Below the pieces are notes generated by a model. The model did no database searches. It had not been told where the DNA came from and saw nothing but the letters and a program-made list of their open reading frames with translations. Positions 52,501 through 57,837 of a DNA stretch of 64,000 nucleotides are shown here, in pieces. Source of the DNA: Catonia carolina (taxonomy: Eukaryota > Arthropoda > Insecta > Hemiptera > Achilidae); contig JAQMRL010000006.1 in the NCBI GenBank assembly GCA_035578175.1, forward strand, positions 54,021,001-54,085,000. The letters are read 5' to 3'. A program made the position numbers and the translations under genes. How positions within the stretch are numbered: the stretch's first letter is position 1; each line of letters begins with the position of its first letter.

Positions 52501-53812
52501 GCCACAGGAAGCGAAAAGTCGTTTTGTGCGTTAGAATTTCACTTGTCAAAGTCAGTAATTACAGTGCAATGTGCGTTGCAGTTCATATTCAATAGGTATA
52601 CACGAAGTGACAATTCAATTCTAGCATGGTATAAATAATTTAGTGAAACTGGTTGCTTGTGCACGCAGAAATAAACTGGTCATCCATCAACCATAGATGC
52701 CAATGTCCAACGTGTACGTGCAAGTTTTATTCGCAGCCCGTCAAAATCGACTGCATTTGCAGGCAGAGAATTAGGAATTCTGAAAACAATGGTGTAGAGA
52801 GTTCTCCGTAAACATTTATTATTCAAACTGTACCATCTTCAATTAATGCAGCATCTATCTGATGGAGATAAAACACATCGGAGCGCGTCTGAAGAAGACC
52901 AACACATTATGTTGTGGCCACCAAGATCACCAAACTTCACGCCATGTGACTTCTTTCTCTGAAGTTATGTGAAAGACAAGGTGTTTATCTCACCAATGCC
53001 GAACGATATCGCTGAGCTGAAGGATTGCATAATCAATGCAATCAACTCTATCGAAACGGACATGTTAGAACGTGTTTGGCAAGAGCTACACTTTCGTGTT
53101 GATGTGTGCCGTGTCACCAAAAGAGCACATATCGAACATTTATAGATGTTTAAAAATAACTGTTTGAGTCCCTGCATCAGCCGTACAACTTTCATTTAGG
53201 TAAGTGAAATAGTTTTTTTGTAATGAATTTTTGTAACCCCGAAGAACATTATGAAACCCCCTAACCAATAGAGACATTCCATCATGTCACCCGAAGAGAA
53301 AAAATGGTGGGGTAGCGTAACCTTGCTCAAGCATAATTAGCACTATGGTTGTAAGCCATAGGTTATCATGTTCAGTTCAGTAGAGCATCCAAGGTCACCA
53401 TGTGGAGGTCGCACCTCAAAATCTGAACTTTAACGACCGTACCCGTGCATTTACCAGTTTTGATCACGCCCAACTCTTTTCAGTACAGGAGAATGAGCAT
53501 AAAGGAAATTGAGGAAACTTAATGAACTGAACCAAATTCAGACAACTGATTATTGACTTTAAGGGCTTCCATTAAGAGTAAAAACACAACAAAGAGAGAA
53601 CGAATGCTGAAAATGTGGGCAGCAAAAAGAGCTTCCAAAAACGAATGAAGTCATCTCATGTGCCTTATACAAGGCGAAAAAAATGTAACCAATAGATTAA
53701 GTAAATCGTAATTACTTACAAAATCGTAGAAAATCACTGTGAGCAGGAGAATCGCTTGGACCAGCCCCTGAATTCCATGTTCTCAATCGTGAATCATCCC
53801 GTTCTGGTCTCT
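26425..53812 (-). CDS. SIAH/SINA-type RING E3 ubiquitin ligase with long N-terminal extension, gene 1 (spliced)
   Basis: Eleven exons join with every phase agreeing: 53812-53720, 51538-51433, 49749-49372, 46141-46024, 42107-42058, 40435-40263, 38929-38317, 36106-35917, 31578-31366, 28336-28230 and 26683-26425. They encode 765 residues with no stop. Residues 1-510 are low complexity (Ser, Thr, Asn, Gln, Asp/Glu), with ten Asn at about 120-129 and an acidic EDVEDIE-type stretch near 300. A C3HC4 RING is at 525-559 (CPVC, C539, H543, C546, C549, C556, C559), a SIAH zinc-finger region at 574-644 and a SINA/TRAF-like domain at 645-765. Classical SIAH is about 280-320 residues, so the N-terminus is unusual. 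Drosophila has long SINA-like relatives (CG13605 may be one; not verified). Family role: E2-dependent substrate ubiquitination. The start may be at 57699; upstream exons could be missing. Confidence 0.85.
27751..28009 (+). mobile_element. Hairpin insertion carrying a hammerhead-ribozyme-like motif
   Basis: A 259-bp insertion with a 10-bp target duplication TAATAAATAG (27741-27750 and 28010-28019); the sister element at 41.75 kb has the empty site. It consists of two perfect 111-bp inverted arms (27751-27861 and 27866-27976) with a 4-base spacer, plus a 33-bp tail. Penelope-like elements commonly make inverted, truncated copies and carry hammerhead motifs, so a Penelope-derived origin is inferred. 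No protein is encoded. Confidence 0.7.
27947..27992 (+). ncRNA. Hammerhead-ribozyme-like motif (type I arrangement)
   Basis: Stem I 5' strand TTTACT (27947-27952); core CTGATGA (27953-27959); one extra T; stem II GGTG-GATC-CACC (27961-27972); GAAA (27973-27976); palindromic stem III ACACGTGT (27976-27983); A at 27984 as the cleavage-site H base; stem I 3' strand AGTAGA (27985-27990), pairing at six positions including one G-T. The loopless palindromic stem III resembles the minimal hammerheads of Penelope elements, which act as dimers. Activity is untested; the extra T at 27960 may weaken it. Confidence 0.55.
28230..28336 (-). CDS. Gene 1 exon: start of SINA C-terminal domain
   Basis: 107 nt, entering in phase 0 after a TTTTTCAG acceptor and leaving two bases. 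The donor GTGTGT is non-consensus but is fixed by phase with the next exon. It encodes VPLERNIPHTWVLSVL and FIVTFVNQD. Confidence 0.85.
28337..28649. other. Intron of gene 1, left of SINE T copy 3
   Basis: About 310 bases of unique intron DNA. Confidence 0.45.
28650..28965 (+). mobile_element. tRNA-derived SINE family T, copy 3
   Basis: A box TGGTCTAGAGG and B box GGTTCAAATCC, full body, ending in an ATATAAAT-type flank shared by both sides. Confidence 0.75.
29262..29411 (-). mobile_element. tRNA-derived SINE family S3, copy 3 (diverged)
   Basis: The T run at 29262 followed by the S3 body in reverse and a decayed tRNA-like head (complement of GGTCCCAGGTTTGATTACTG) near 29355-29395. Confidence 0.5.
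29690..30410 (-). mobile_element. R1-like LINE 3' end, reverse copy
   Basis: Matches 5603-6241 in reverse and extends further 5' (30240-30410), where broken frames read LTGHG and the RFKLNE-like segment typical of R1-clade ORF2 before the Cys/His finger. Multiple stops; pseudogenic. Confidence 0.65.
30417..30562 (-). mobile_element. tRNA-derived SINE family S4, copy 1
   Basis: The reverse strand has a tRNA-like head with a changed B box (GGTTTCGTTTCCC), followed by the same tail as the copy at 48972-49121, including AATGTATTTTGAAA. No separate tRNA gene is implied. Confidence 0.6.
30563..30879. other. Intron of gene 1, unique
   Basis: About 320 bases; nothing recognised. Confidence 0.4.
30880..31268 (+). 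mobile_element. SINE-like family B, copy 6
   Basis: Full-length match in the intron immediately 3' of the gene 1 zinc-finger exon; only about 95 bp separate it from the donor. Confidence 0.7.
31366..31578 (-). CDS. Gene 1 exon: SIAH-type zinc finger
   Basis: 213 nt, phase 0 to 0, acceptor ATTACAG and donor GTAAGT. It encodes CKNAQMGC, KRKHEVSC, YDCIFNSCSW and VVHVSSLH in the SIAH zinc-finger order. It is the same length as gene 2's exon 3361-3573, and roughly two-fifths of residues match by eye. Confidence 0.9.
31857..32105 (+). mobile_element. tRNA-derived SINE family T, copy 4 (diverged)
   Basis: A box TTGATCTAGTAG-like and B box GGTTCGAATCT, with several internal deletions relative to other copies. 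Confidence 0.65.
32106..33345 (-). pseudogene. Tc1/mariner-like (DUF4817-type) transposase, decayed copy 1
   Basis: Frames at 32803-32558 (LIFSDECNFHISGKVNSHNV..., first catalytic Asp) and 32384-32106 (WPPRSPDLTPCDFFLWGYVK, last catalytic region) belong to one insect transposase family, broken by stops and frameshifts. The N-terminal helix-turn-helix is traceable to about 33170. CACCCTGTA at 33329-33337 is the right TIR end; the left TIR is lost next to the SINE. Confidence 0.75.
33346..34123. other. Intron of gene 1: AT-rich, with a decayed hammerhead-like scrap
   Basis: 33411-33470 matches the tail of the 27.95-kb hairpin insertion. Its core is mutated (ACGATGA instead of CTGATGA; AAAA instead of GAAA), though ACACGTGT is kept. 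ATA/ATT simple repeats are at 33536-33550 and 33742-33765. Confidence 0.5.
34124..34783 (+). mobile_element. HINE copy 4, tandem partial start plus internally deleted copy
   Basis: A short 5' fragment (34130-34200) is followed by a second 5' start at 34229. The copy has a GT microsatellite at 34366-34393, loses the middle at 34447, and keeps the terminal 13-mer and hairpin to 34783. Confidence 0.65.
34784..35150 (-). mobile_element. SINE-like family B, copy 7 (reverse)
   Basis: It abuts the T run at the HINE 3' end directly; the far end is slightly truncated. Confidence 0.7.
35160..35400 (+). mobile_element. HINE 5'-region fragment
   Basis: Begins within AAATCGAGTTTTCACC and runs past a GT/GC microsatellite to CATCAAAATCAG. 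Confidence 0.55.
35401..35916. other. Intron of gene 1, unique
   Basis: No repeat or exon recognised. Confidence 0.4.
35917..36106 (-). CDS. Gene 1 exon: RING finger
   Basis: 190 nt. The acceptor ATTACAG precedes 36106 and the donor is GTAAGT. One base completes a Met codon split with the previous exon; it exits in phase 0. It encodes CPVC, ten residues, C-KKG-H-PV-C-LM-C, six residues, C-PT-C, then SRNLLMEK, a close match to the SIAH RING and linker. Confidence 0.92.
36161..36770 (-). pseudogene. Mariner transposase N-terminal remnant (deletion derivative)
   Basis: The frame 36629-36369 reads RRMSVWMLAEESGGSKSIV, the mariner helix-turn-helix segment. TIR-like ends (TCTGTCTCAAAAAGTTCC at about 36164; complement of GGGTCTGTTCCAAAAA at about 36754-36770) delimit about 610 bp, so the catalytic region is deleted. 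Confidence 0.6.
36981..37905 (-). pseudogene. Mariner element, deleted and frameshifted transposase
   Basis: TIRs GAGGTGCTATCCAAAAGTTC and GAGGTGCTACCCAAAAGTTC (inverted) are flanked by TA at 36979-36980 and 37906-37907. The frame 37440-36988 keeps GDESWVYSYDPETKQQSS (first catalytic Asp); the HDNARPH and YSPD regions are missing. 925 bp versus the usual about 1.3 kb. Confidence 0.75.
37920..38251 (-). mobile_element. tRNA-derived SINE family T, copy 5
   Basis: Reverse copy with A and B boxes and T-run tail; flanked by AAATAAAT on both sides. It ends about 65 bp from the donor of the neighbouring gene 1 exon. Confidence 0.75.
38317..38929 (-). CDS. Gene 1 exon: Ser/Asn/Gln-rich disordered region
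   Basis: 613 nt. Acceptor TTTGCAG, donor GTAAGT. It enters completing an Arg codon with two bases and leaves two bases. It encodes about 203 residues rich in Asn, Gln, Ser, Asp and Glu (for example DDNPTEQNN and SPRRDNRD), probably disordered, ending INEQL just before the RING exon. Confidence 0.85.
38930..40262. other. Intron of gene 1
   Basis: Mostly unique. GGGTAGACTGAAAAGTAATG at about 39822 resembles a mariner-type terminal repeat, but no matching partner was seen. Confidence 0.4.
40263..40435 (-). CDS. Gene 1 exon: acidic segment
   Basis: 173 nt; acceptor AATTATAG, donor GTAAGT. Completes an Asn codon with one base and leaves one. It encodes SSAYRRRMDFPTNLSDEDE and then EDVEDIE; a basic RRR precedes an acidic run. 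Confidence 0.8.
40848..41830. mobile_element. piggyBac-like TTAA element, copy 2 (uninterrupted)
   Basis: TTAA at 40844-40847 and 41831-41834, ends CCC/GGG, 983 bp. Collinear with 26875-28090 but without the hairpin insertion, so it gives the empty site (near 41750). No transposase. Confidence 0.75.
42058..42107 (-). CDS. Gene 1 exon: 50-nt exon
   Basis: Acceptor TGTTCCAG, donor GTAAGT. Enters in phase 0, leaves two bases. Encodes REPWVNVVSHSSDLVP. The small size makes it the least certain exon, but both flanking phases fit. Confidence 0.7.
42108..42589. other. Intron of gene 1, unique
   Basis: Nothing recognised. Confidence 0.4.
42592..43021 (+). pseudogene. LINE endonuclease domain, 5' part
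   Basis: Endonuclease motifs N..RGL, TETWL and GDF in Jockey-like order, with an in-frame stop after RT at 42610-42612 and a frameshift near 42773. Non-functional even without the mariner insertion. Confidence 0.7.
43022..44316 (+). mobile_element. Full-length mariner transposon
   Basis: 1295 bp with 31-bp TIRs differing at three positions (CGAGGGCGAATCAAAT and TGAGGGGGAATCAAAT inner sequences), flanked by TA at 43020-43021 and 44317-44318. It contains one uninterrupted transposase frame. The length is normal for mariner. A young insertion is likely, because the frame is intact while the host LINE is decayed. Confidence 0.92.
43175..44242 (+). CDS. Mariner transposase, apparently intact
   Basis: 355 residues from the ATG at 43175 (MTEREVHPSV). 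An upstream in-frame ATG at 43109 would add 22 residues, but the family length of about 345-355 favours 43175. Two helix-turn-helix segments lie in residues about 1-110 (ISYGSVQS marks the second), followed by WVPRLL, the linker motif. The catalytic triad: CDETW, HDNARPHT and PPYSPDLSPCDYFLF with 34 residues between the last two Asp, the mariner DD34D signature. It cuts and pastes at TA. There is no stop, frameshift or missing catalytic residue. Stop at 44240-44242. No pol II promoter evidence beyond the element itself. Confidence 0.93.
   Translation: MTEREVHPSVAQRIVIKFLANERVKPSEIFTRLRAQFGDTTLSKNRVYTWAREFRGGRERVENESHRRRPRSSLTDDISAVRELIEGDRRLTVQEISSEIGISYGSVQSAITDHLGFRKISDRWVPRLLSGNQKQVRSEIAGRLLHRFQEEGEDFLRHIVTCDETWVHHYTPESKMASKVWRRKDEGCPVKAKTSLSAGKVLATIFFDSRGVLLIDFLHDQRTVNAAYYCQVLQSAKTSYRNKRRGVPIRDVILLHDNARPHTALLTRDKLEEMGWETLEHPPYSPDLSPCDYFLFAPLKESIGGKRFESNEDVEKHVCDWLTTLPQSFHEQAIFKLPNWWQKCVDNAGDYIEKY
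44319..45286 (+). pseudogene. LINE ORF2: endonuclease end to start of reverse transcriptase
   Basis: An open frame of more than 300 residues from 44319. The endonuclease C-terminal part is about 44319-44580, the linker follows, and the RT N-terminal motif AVRKLKPTKSRGPDNIPP ends the homology near 45250. The catalytic YxDD region is absent. Confidence 0.7.
45300..45740. repeat. About 190-bp tandem repeat, just over two units
   Basis: Unit 1 (about 45320-45505) and unit 2 (about 45515-45690) share TTTTCCAGGAA, CTCTGTGTCTTCAGG, GATACTAACTAA-type and the GGTACATAAAAGT-type segments in the same order. A partial third unit follows. It begins directly at the LINE breakpoint. Confidence 0.6.
46024..46141 (-). 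CDS. Gene 1 exon: Ser-rich segment
   Basis: 118 nt; acceptor TGTGTAG, donor GTAAGT. Completes an Arg codon with one base, exits in phase 0. Encodes LTSSGHSSSMQSDITDHP and ILRALDELRFSPY. Confidence 0.8.
46192..46894. mobile_element. TTAA-flanked TIR element (piggyBac-like)
   Basis: TTAA at 46188-46191 and 46895-46898. Ends GGGAAGTTCATACC and, inverted, GGGGAGTTCATACC. 703 bp, non-coding. A different family from the 26.9/40.8-kb pair. Confidence 0.65.
46914..47171 (-). pseudogene. LINE reverse-transcriptase C-terminal fragment
   Basis: 85 open residues: FAQSLFTYGIVKWGG, PLLRVQKTILKLI, EELFKDFHILDILQLYA. These match the end of RT ORFs in Jockey-like LINEs. Truncated on both sides, squeezed between a TTAA element and a Tc1/mariner-like element. 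Confidence 0.65.
47242..48197 (-). mobile_element. Tc1/mariner-like (DUF4817-type) element, decayed copy 2
   Basis: Long inverted ends (CTTCGGGGTTACAAAAATTC; complement of TTTCGGGGTTACGAAAATTC) with TA flanks at 47240-47241 and 48198-48199. The frames 48029-47775 (helix-turn-helix and NVNVFCAIS) and 47598-47362 (WPPRSLDLTPCDFFLWGYVK) are fused by deletion of the central catalytic part, so it is a dead derivative. Confidence 0.75.
48336..48681. mobile_element. CTAG-rich MITE with TIRs
   Basis: Terminal inverted repeat AAGGCCTATTTCCACAACG versus AAGGCCTATTCCCATGATG, about 27 bp with few mismatches. The interior is full of CTAG and CTAGTA words. 346 bp, non-coding. Confidence 0.65.
48972..49121 (-). 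mobile_element. tRNA-derived SINE family S4, copy 2
   Basis: On the reverse strand: GCCTCCGTGACGTAGTGACT head, B box GGTTCGATTCC, then the body shared with 30417-30562. Confidence 0.65.
49372..49749 (-). CDS. Gene 1 exon: Asn-tract exon
   Basis: 378 nt; acceptor CATTGCAG, donor GTAATT. Completes a Gly codon with one base and leaves two. 125 full codons: SRPSPSGSQPTLVLPPL, then Ser/Thr-rich sequence, a run of ten AAT-coded Asn (49560-49589), a mixed Ser/Asn tract and SNIVILSDPMSYELRESQR. The plus-strand Leu-run frame over it is a shadow. Confidence 0.82.
49848..50400 (-). pseudogene. RTE-like LINE 3' fragment, reverse
   Basis: The frame 50235-50014 reads KRIEAFEMWCYRKMLKVRWV, then KRSIWKHLTKRRDRLVGY, the RT C-terminus of this LINE type. 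The 3' UTR word GACTGGTTTGATGCAGTTC (complement orientation, near 49872) is common at the ends of such LINEs in insects. It has premature stops. Confidence 0.65.
50401..50995. other. Intron of gene 1, unique
   Basis: Nothing recognised. Confidence 0.4.
50996..51383 (-). mobile_element. SINE-like family B, copy 8 (reverse)
   Basis: 11-bp direct repeat ATTATAAAGAT (50985-50995 and 51384-51394). It ends 49 bp from the donor of the adjacent gene 1 exon. Confidence 0.8.
51433..51538 (-). CDS. Gene 1 exon: 106 nt
   Basis: Acceptor TGTTTCAG; donor GTGTGT (non-consensus, like the 28-kb exon). Completes a Leu codon with two bases, leaves two. Encodes YDNSPPRNDSEQIPYV and a Ser/Ala/Thr-rich end. It is squeezed between a SINE and a LINE insertion. 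Confidence 0.78.
51561..52190 (+). mobile_element. RTE-like LINE, 5'-truncated 3' end with long open frame
   Basis: 192 open residues (51561-52139): YNYLGVVIREDGKDRVDI, MIEPVVTYGSEVWS, KQLKWYGHLRRMNEERIPLK and the NKRGRPRKEW tail, the RT C-terminal region of RTE-like LINEs. It ends in a TA microsatellite (52156-52168). With no stop or frameshift it is probably young. The 5' edge lies within about 35 bp of a gene 1 splice acceptor. Confidence 0.8.
52196..52275 (+). repeat. tRNA-like fragment
   Basis: GCCTCCAAGACCAAGTGGTTAG followed by a B-box-like GGATTCGATTTA. It has A/B-box layout but no closed acceptor stem. Probably a SINE head. Confidence 0.4.
52478..53264 (+). pseudogene. Tc1/mariner-like (DUF4817-type) element, decayed copy 3
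   Basis: Frames read ATGSEKSFCALEFHLSKSV (helix-turn-helix), then LWPPRSPNFTPCDFF and SIETDMLERVWQEL with several stops. The central catalytic region is deleted. The right end CGAAGAACATTATGAAACC matches copy 2's TIR; orientation is opposite. Confidence 0.7.
53265..53719. other. Intron of gene 1, unique
   Basis: Nothing recognised. Confidence 0.4.
53720..53812 (-). CDS. Gene 1 exon: first exon joined with confidence
   Basis: 93 nt. The donor is GTAAGT. The acceptor end has three tandem AG dinucleotides (TAG-AG-AG), so the 5' boundary may be 53812, 53810 or 53808. Only one frame is open: RPERDDSRLRTWNSG..., and it splices in phase to the next exon. Confidence 0.75.
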
Positions 53813-53967
53813 CTAAAATCATAAATATCTATTTTTGCAAAAACCGCTACTTAATTATCATCAGTGATCCATATTTTAACAAATCAGTCATGGTTAGCAA
53901 CACATATCAAACTTAAAAACAGCCTCTGCTAGATGACAGAAAGAAGGCTTATCATTCCATGTTCATT

Positions 53968-54300
53968 TGTTGTTGTTTAGGTCATCAGTAGAAAGGTTAG
54001 TTTGAACCCCTAGAGGTTTTACTACCTAAAACAAGGAGTGAGGTGGTTTACAATTCCTTCCTCACTGAATGGAAATGTATACTTATTTTCATGCCAGACC
54101 CTCTGAAAAGCATCTACTTTCCACTCAGCAAATGATATCTAAATTTCATTTACCAGGGTCTGGCTGTATACTGAAATTCATTACTCTCAGAGGAGATAAA
54201 TCTGATTAATGTCTTTTACACCACTACCTCTTCGGTTCTTAAATGCTTCAGTCATATAACTGGCTGACCATGTAATAAGAAAGAGAAATAATTTTTTTCT
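53968..54300 (-). mobile_element. SINE-like family B, copy 9 (reverse, truncated)
   Basis: Diverged reverse copy lacking its last about 60 bp. Confidence 0.65.
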
Positions 54301-54627
54301 TGTTCATTTATCAAAATTGATAATAAAATTTTAAAAAAAATAACAGAATAATTAAAAATATCAAGCAAAAAAATATTTTAATATATTTCAAAATCTGTCA
54401 ACACTACGTTTATATACCTTGCTTACTATGGTAGACTGGTGGATTTCACACGTTTTCAAATAATTACAGCTTTATTTCTCACACTACTATACAAGTATTT
54501 TTTATGTTGAAAGAACCCAGAAATTTTTTCTTACACAAATATCTATACATTTAAACAGATTAGGGTTTATTTAGTCGAGTTCAGACTCAGCTCCCACTGC
54601 ACTTATTCTGGTCAACCATTTTTACTT
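54301..54627. other. AT-rich spacer
   Basis: Nothing recognised. Confidence 0.4.
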
Positions 54628-54788
54628 ACTTTCTCTTGCCTATATGAATATATAAGAAGGAAAGTATTGTTTTCATGTCGATTTTTCGAAATCGAGTTTT
54701 CACCGGATCTCTATGTTTTCAGACCCCCTGAACCCAAAAAACATGTTTTTAGCGATTGGTCTGTGTGTGTGTGTGCGTGCGCGCGCGC

Positions 54789-54829
<41 letters not shown>

Positions 54830-55631
54830 CAGAATATCTCAAGAACGGAACATCGTACGAACTTGAAACTTGAAACTTAAGTTACATACCACTACCGGAC
54901 CCGACACGAACATTTTCATCAAAATCGGTCAACCGGAAGTAGTAGTTTATTCGTATAATTTTTCACTTTTTGTGATTTTCTCAAAAACTGGTCCTACGAT
55001 TTTTTTTTAAAATCGCCTCATTTACTCAATTTTTTATTCTCTACAAGATAGGGTAGGCGCCATGTTTGCTGAAATTCTTGGTGAAGGTGTTTTTACGTAA
55101 AAAAAAGTGTTTTTTTAAGATTACGGCTGTAATATGTATTATAGCGCAAAAATTTATAATAAATTTATAAAAATTTATTTAATAAAAAATGTAGAGAATT
55201 TAAAATTCTACAACCTTGATTTCAAACATTTTTTTGTATAACGCTTAGTTTAGCGGTAATTAGCGATTTTATGTTTTCTTCTCACGAAAACGTGTGAAAA
55301 ATCGATTTTTTAAAGATTTCGGCTTTAGTACGCATTTTACGACAAAAGTCTCTATAATAAAATTTATAGGAAATTAAAAGATCTACAACTTTTATTTAGA
55401 GATTTTTCTCTACAGAGCCTAGTTTAGCGTGAAAGAGTGATTTTCCGTATTTTTAAGCCAAACTGACGTTGATTTTCATTTTGCGTCTTCCAGTCATTAT
55501 TAAAATAAGGTTATATTTTTAGAGGTTAGTTTTTGTTTATTTCTAATGTTTTATTACTAATGTTAAATTATATTGTTAATTATTTGCATTGGCAAGAGAA
55601 AGTTGTGTGAGTGTTTCACACCAGATTTTTT
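54628..55631 (+). mobile_element. HINE copy 5 (full length)
   Basis: Best complete copy: ACTTTCTCTTGCC at 54631-54643, GT/GC microsatellite at 54767-54828, two internal related blocks, GGCAAGAGAAAGT near 55589, hairpin GTGTGAGTGTTTCACAC, end CAGATTTTT. About 1.0 kb. Confidence 0.7.
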
Positions 55632-56355
55632 TTTAAATATAGCTCTCGACGTGCAGATTTACCATCACTCATCATTATTTTTCCAAAGTCCCAATTAATC
55701 AAGAAAATAAAAAATTAGGTTTTTTGTAGCATGGTTCTTTGAAGATTTACCAATCAGATGTCATGCTTAATCACTTTGTAGCATCCATGAAGATTAATTT
55801 GTAAAGTCTTACAGGTGTTTTCGTAGCGTCCAATGAAATTACGCCGTTCTGTAATAACAGGAAATCTTCAGCTGTTGGCTGATTCTTTTGGAGATTTAGG
55901 GTTTTTAAAGATTTTTAGGCGTAGAAAATAAAGTATCACCGCTGAGCACATGTCTTCAGTCCTTACCATAAAAAGGCGACCCAAAAATTTCAAATCGCTG
56001 TGTTAATTTTGAGGTATTCTACATCAATTCACTGACCTCATTTTCAAAATCTGCATCAAAAATTAATTTATCAAATAGAAATTAATTTATTCCCTTCCTA
56101 ATGTTTAGTTTGTATTATTTACTGTTTTCTAAGTCTATTTAAAATTTTTATTAACATGTAAAATTTTTGCAAGTTAACTTTCAGTCCATCAGTTATGACG
56201 TTTGGTTTTTCTATATTGTATTTACTAATTTTCGAATACGTTCTTATCCACCATTCAAGTTACTGACTTCTGTCCTTTTTAATACATTTTAATAGTCCTG
56301 ATTATTTTTCCAAGGTTTATTCCTTCTGTTGCTATATTCATAAAGTGTATAACTA
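55632..56355. other. Unique DNA
   Basis: No gene or repeat recognised. Confidence 0.4.
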
Positions 56356-57126
56356 CAGGGTGATTTTTTAGTCCTGTTACCCAATTGTTAGTCTGGTAAT
56401 TTTTTTCTAAGAAAGGGATATTTTGTTTTGTGACACAAAGTTGGTAGCCCTATTCAACCGGTATAGATACGACAGTTTGAGTTGATTCTTCTTGAGTTGC
56501 GTAAAATTTTGTGCTGTTTCCAGTTGTGTTACGAACAGAATGTATTTTACCCTAGAACAACGAGTTTTCATTCTTGAACAATATTTTGCTACAAAATCGT
56601 ATGGGAGTGTAAAAGAATCATTCCAAATTAAATTTTTTGGTGTTCCTCCACTCTATTCTAGTCAATTTCTAGGCTAACTAACTCATTTTTAGAGGCAGGT
56701 ATTGTTTGCAGCAGAAAACGTAGTGGTCGACCAACTCTCTTGACAGATGGCGTTAAGAGAATGTGAAAACAAGATTGCTCAATTCTCCATGGAAAAAAAC
56801 TTTCCTCGCATGTTGATTTGTCATGTTCGAGTGATCAGAAAGCTGCTAAAAACTTGAAATTGTATCCGTATCACATACGGTTAGTTCTAGAGCTTCAGCC
56901 TCCAGATTTAAACAAGAGATTGTTTTAGGATAAAAGACATTCTGTTCGTAGCACGACCGGAAATGGCACAAAATTTTACACAGCTCAAGGAGAATCAACT
57001 CACACTGCCATATCCATACTGGTTGAGTAGGGCTACCAACTTAGTGTCACAAAACAAAATTTATTTTTTTTAGAAAAATATTACCAGACATTAACAATTG
57101 GGTAACAGGACTAAAAAATCACCCTG
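56356..57126 (+). mobile_element. Tc1/mariner-like (DUF4817-type) element with long TIRs, copy 4
   Basis: TA at 56354-56355 and 57127-57128. Inverted ends CAGGGTGATTTTTTAGTCC are nearly identical for more than 100 bp. Inside, MYFTLEQRVFILEQYF and KSYGSVKESF match the helix-turn-helix of the family, then a GRPTLLTDG-type linker with stops. The catalytic core is deleted (771 bp in all). Confidence 0.8.
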
Positions 57127-57128
57127 TA

Positions 57129-57550
57129 TAATAATAGTCTAACCAACAATTTGATATCTTTAACTCAAGACTTATGCAACCCCAAACTTAGTGCATGATG
57201 TTAGCAATAAGCATGGGTGAAGCACAGGCACATCTGATAATATAAAATAACACTAATAAGTATAGTCCTGAAGTTTACTGATAACATTTTCTCATTAGTA
57301 GTACCAATACATACTTACATTACACAGACAGACAGACAGAACAAATATAACAGACTTTCAGAGCATATCCCCCAAGTAGTACTTTAAACTAGGCGCCTAC
57401 AGTACTTTAAAAAAATTTCTACTCTCGTTGTTCTATACATGAGAAGTTCAAGTATAACAGAGATTAGTTTTATTGTTAAAACAAAACTCATAATGCAGAG
57501 ATCTTACTTAATTTAAATTTACCAGATAAACAAGTTTTTTGAGTTTTTAC
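57129..57550. other. Unique DNA upstream of gene 1 exons
   Basis: A CAGA tetranucleotide run is at 57325-57341. Nothing else. Confidence 0.4.
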
Positions 57551-57699
57551 GATGTGCGATTGGAAAATTTTAAGACAGGTGCCACCAGTGTTCTATAAGA
57601 AGGACTACATTGGCCTGTGGGTGTGGAAGAAGACTTGCTTAGTTCGTGAAACATTGTGAAATGATCACCATGCCATCTTAGTTTAATAGAAAGTGCCAT
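57551..57699 (-). CDS. Possible first coding exon of gene 1
   Basis: On the minus strand the ATG at 57699-57697 has good context (A at -3, G at +4), with another in-frame ATG two codons upstream and an upstream in-frame stop. 49 codons (MALSIKLRWHGDHFTMF...) run open to a donor-like GTAAAA at 57550. The exit phase fits gene 1's next exon only if its third AG is used; otherwise another exon lies between. Composition is protein-like but no domain is known. Confidence 0.35.
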
Positions 57700-57837
57700 C
57701 TTCATTAACCCTTTAACATGTTAATATTCTGTTAGGCATTACTCCCTAATTGCGTGGGTTTTTTTTAGAAATTGACACACAAATGTTCATGTAAACTTAA
57801 ATGGCATGCATTTCAGTTTCTATTCACAATAACTGCA

